The notes beneath the pieces are model-generated. The model worked only from the letters and a program-made list of their open reading frames with translations. It did no database searches and had not been told where the DNA came from. A stretch of DNA of 5,907 nt from contig LDIV01000002.1 of the NCBI GenBank assembly GCA_001468855.1, forward strand, positions 18,660 to 24,566. Reading direction: 5' to 3'. Below are positions 5,720-5,907 of the stretch, in pieces (position 1 is the first letter of the stretch; the number at the start of each line of letters is the position of its first letter). Made by a program: the position numbers and the translations under genes. The stretch is from a candidate division TM6 bacterium UASB124. Lineage in GTDB: Bacteria > Dependentiae > Babeliae > Babeliales > RVW-14.

Positions 5720-5796
5720 GGCGGCGTAGCTCAGTTGGTTAGAGCGACGGAATCATAATCCGTAGGTCCTGAGTTCGAATCTCAGCGCCGCTACCA
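5720..5796 (+). tRNA. trnM-CAU: tRNA-Met(CAU), elongator type
   Basis: The acceptor stem is GGCGGCG/CGCCGCT (5720-5726 with 5786-5792), with a G1-U72 wobble. The D arm is GCTC/GAGC, and the anticodon stem ACGGA/TCCGT encloses ATCATAA with anticodon CAU at 5754-5756. The T arm is CTGAG-TTCGAAT-CTCAG, followed by discriminator A and encoded CCA (5794-5796). The anticodon stem lacks the three G-C pairs of an initiator tRNA, and the overall sequence resembles bacterial elongator methionine tRNAs. A tRNA-Ile with lysidine-modified CAU is the alternative and is not excluded. It starts 19 bases after secD, so processing from the secD transcript is likely. Confidence 0.93.
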
Positions 5797-5907
5797 ATTT
5801 TGTTGTTAATATAACGTGAGTTCGGAGTTGTCAAAAACAAGCAATAAGATTATTTGGTCGCAGATTACATTTGATCGATGGCTTTTGTCACGAAATGAAT
5901 AAGCAAC

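Noticed and set aside
5720..5796. Initiator tRNA-fMet
   Set aside because: The anticodon stem lacks the three consecutive G-C pairs, and position 1 pairs (wobble) with position 72, unlike bacterial initiators.
5797..5907. Start of secF or another gene at the right edge (ATG at 5895)
   Set aside because: There is no ribosome-binding site before it and too few codons to judge.
1..5907. CRISPR array, insertion sequence or integrase
   Set aside because: No regularly spaced repeats, transposase or recombinase motifs are present; the only sizeable inverted repeat is the single hairpin at 1-51.

Overview
The window looks like a piece of an AT-rich genome from an intracellular, eukaryote-associated bacterium. 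The reasons are: two neighbouring genes for ubiquitin-system proteins of eukaryotic type (a RING finger protein and a USP-type deubiquitinase), a Sel1-repeat protein, N-terminal signal-peptide-like segments on all four minus-strand proteins, and ordinary bacterial hardware (SecD, CCA-encoding tRNAs, clear Shine-Dalgarno sites) beside them. The best guess for the lineage is Candidatus Dependentiae (TM6), or another protist symbiont. This is inferred from gene content only. The strong AAGGAG/GGAGG sites argue against Bacteroidetes symbionts such as Amoebophilus, which rarely use them.

Layout. Positions 1-3733 carry four minus-strand genes separated by non-coding gaps of about 110-180 bases, so they look like single transcription units rather than one operon. 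From right to left in coordinates (the order of transcription) they are: a USP-family ubiquitin hydrolase (2377-3708), a RING-finger protein (1485-2249), a Sel1-repeat protein (754-1302) and a cytidylyltransferase (61-600). A strand-specific hairpin plus T-tract follows the Sel1 gene (683-724), and a perfect 24-bp inverted repeat follows the cytidylyltransferase (1-51). A divergent intergenic region (3734-3906) separates these genes from the plus-strand half: tRNA-Leu(GAG), secD and tRNA-Met(CAU), closely spaced and perhaps one transcript. The last 111 bases (5797-5907) hold nothing I can name. In particular, no secF start is visible, although secF usually follows secD.

How the genes may work together. 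The RING protein keeps all eight zinc ligands plus the residues RING E3 ligases use to engage E2 enzymes and activate ubiquitin transfer. The USP keeps its Cys-His-Asn catalytic residues and its four-Cys zinc site. Bacteria of this kind lack ubiquitin, so a ligase and a deubiquitinase side by side, both apparently exported, suggest a matched writer/eraser pair acting on host ubiquitin. The Sel1 protein and the unexpectedly signal-bearing cytidylyltransferase would be part of the same exported set. SecD powers the late steps of Sec export, but its location next door may be coincidence.

Two details merit most attention: an overlapping 16-codon upstream ORF with its own Shine-Dalgarno site in front of the USP gene, and a one-residue insertion in the USP Cys box.
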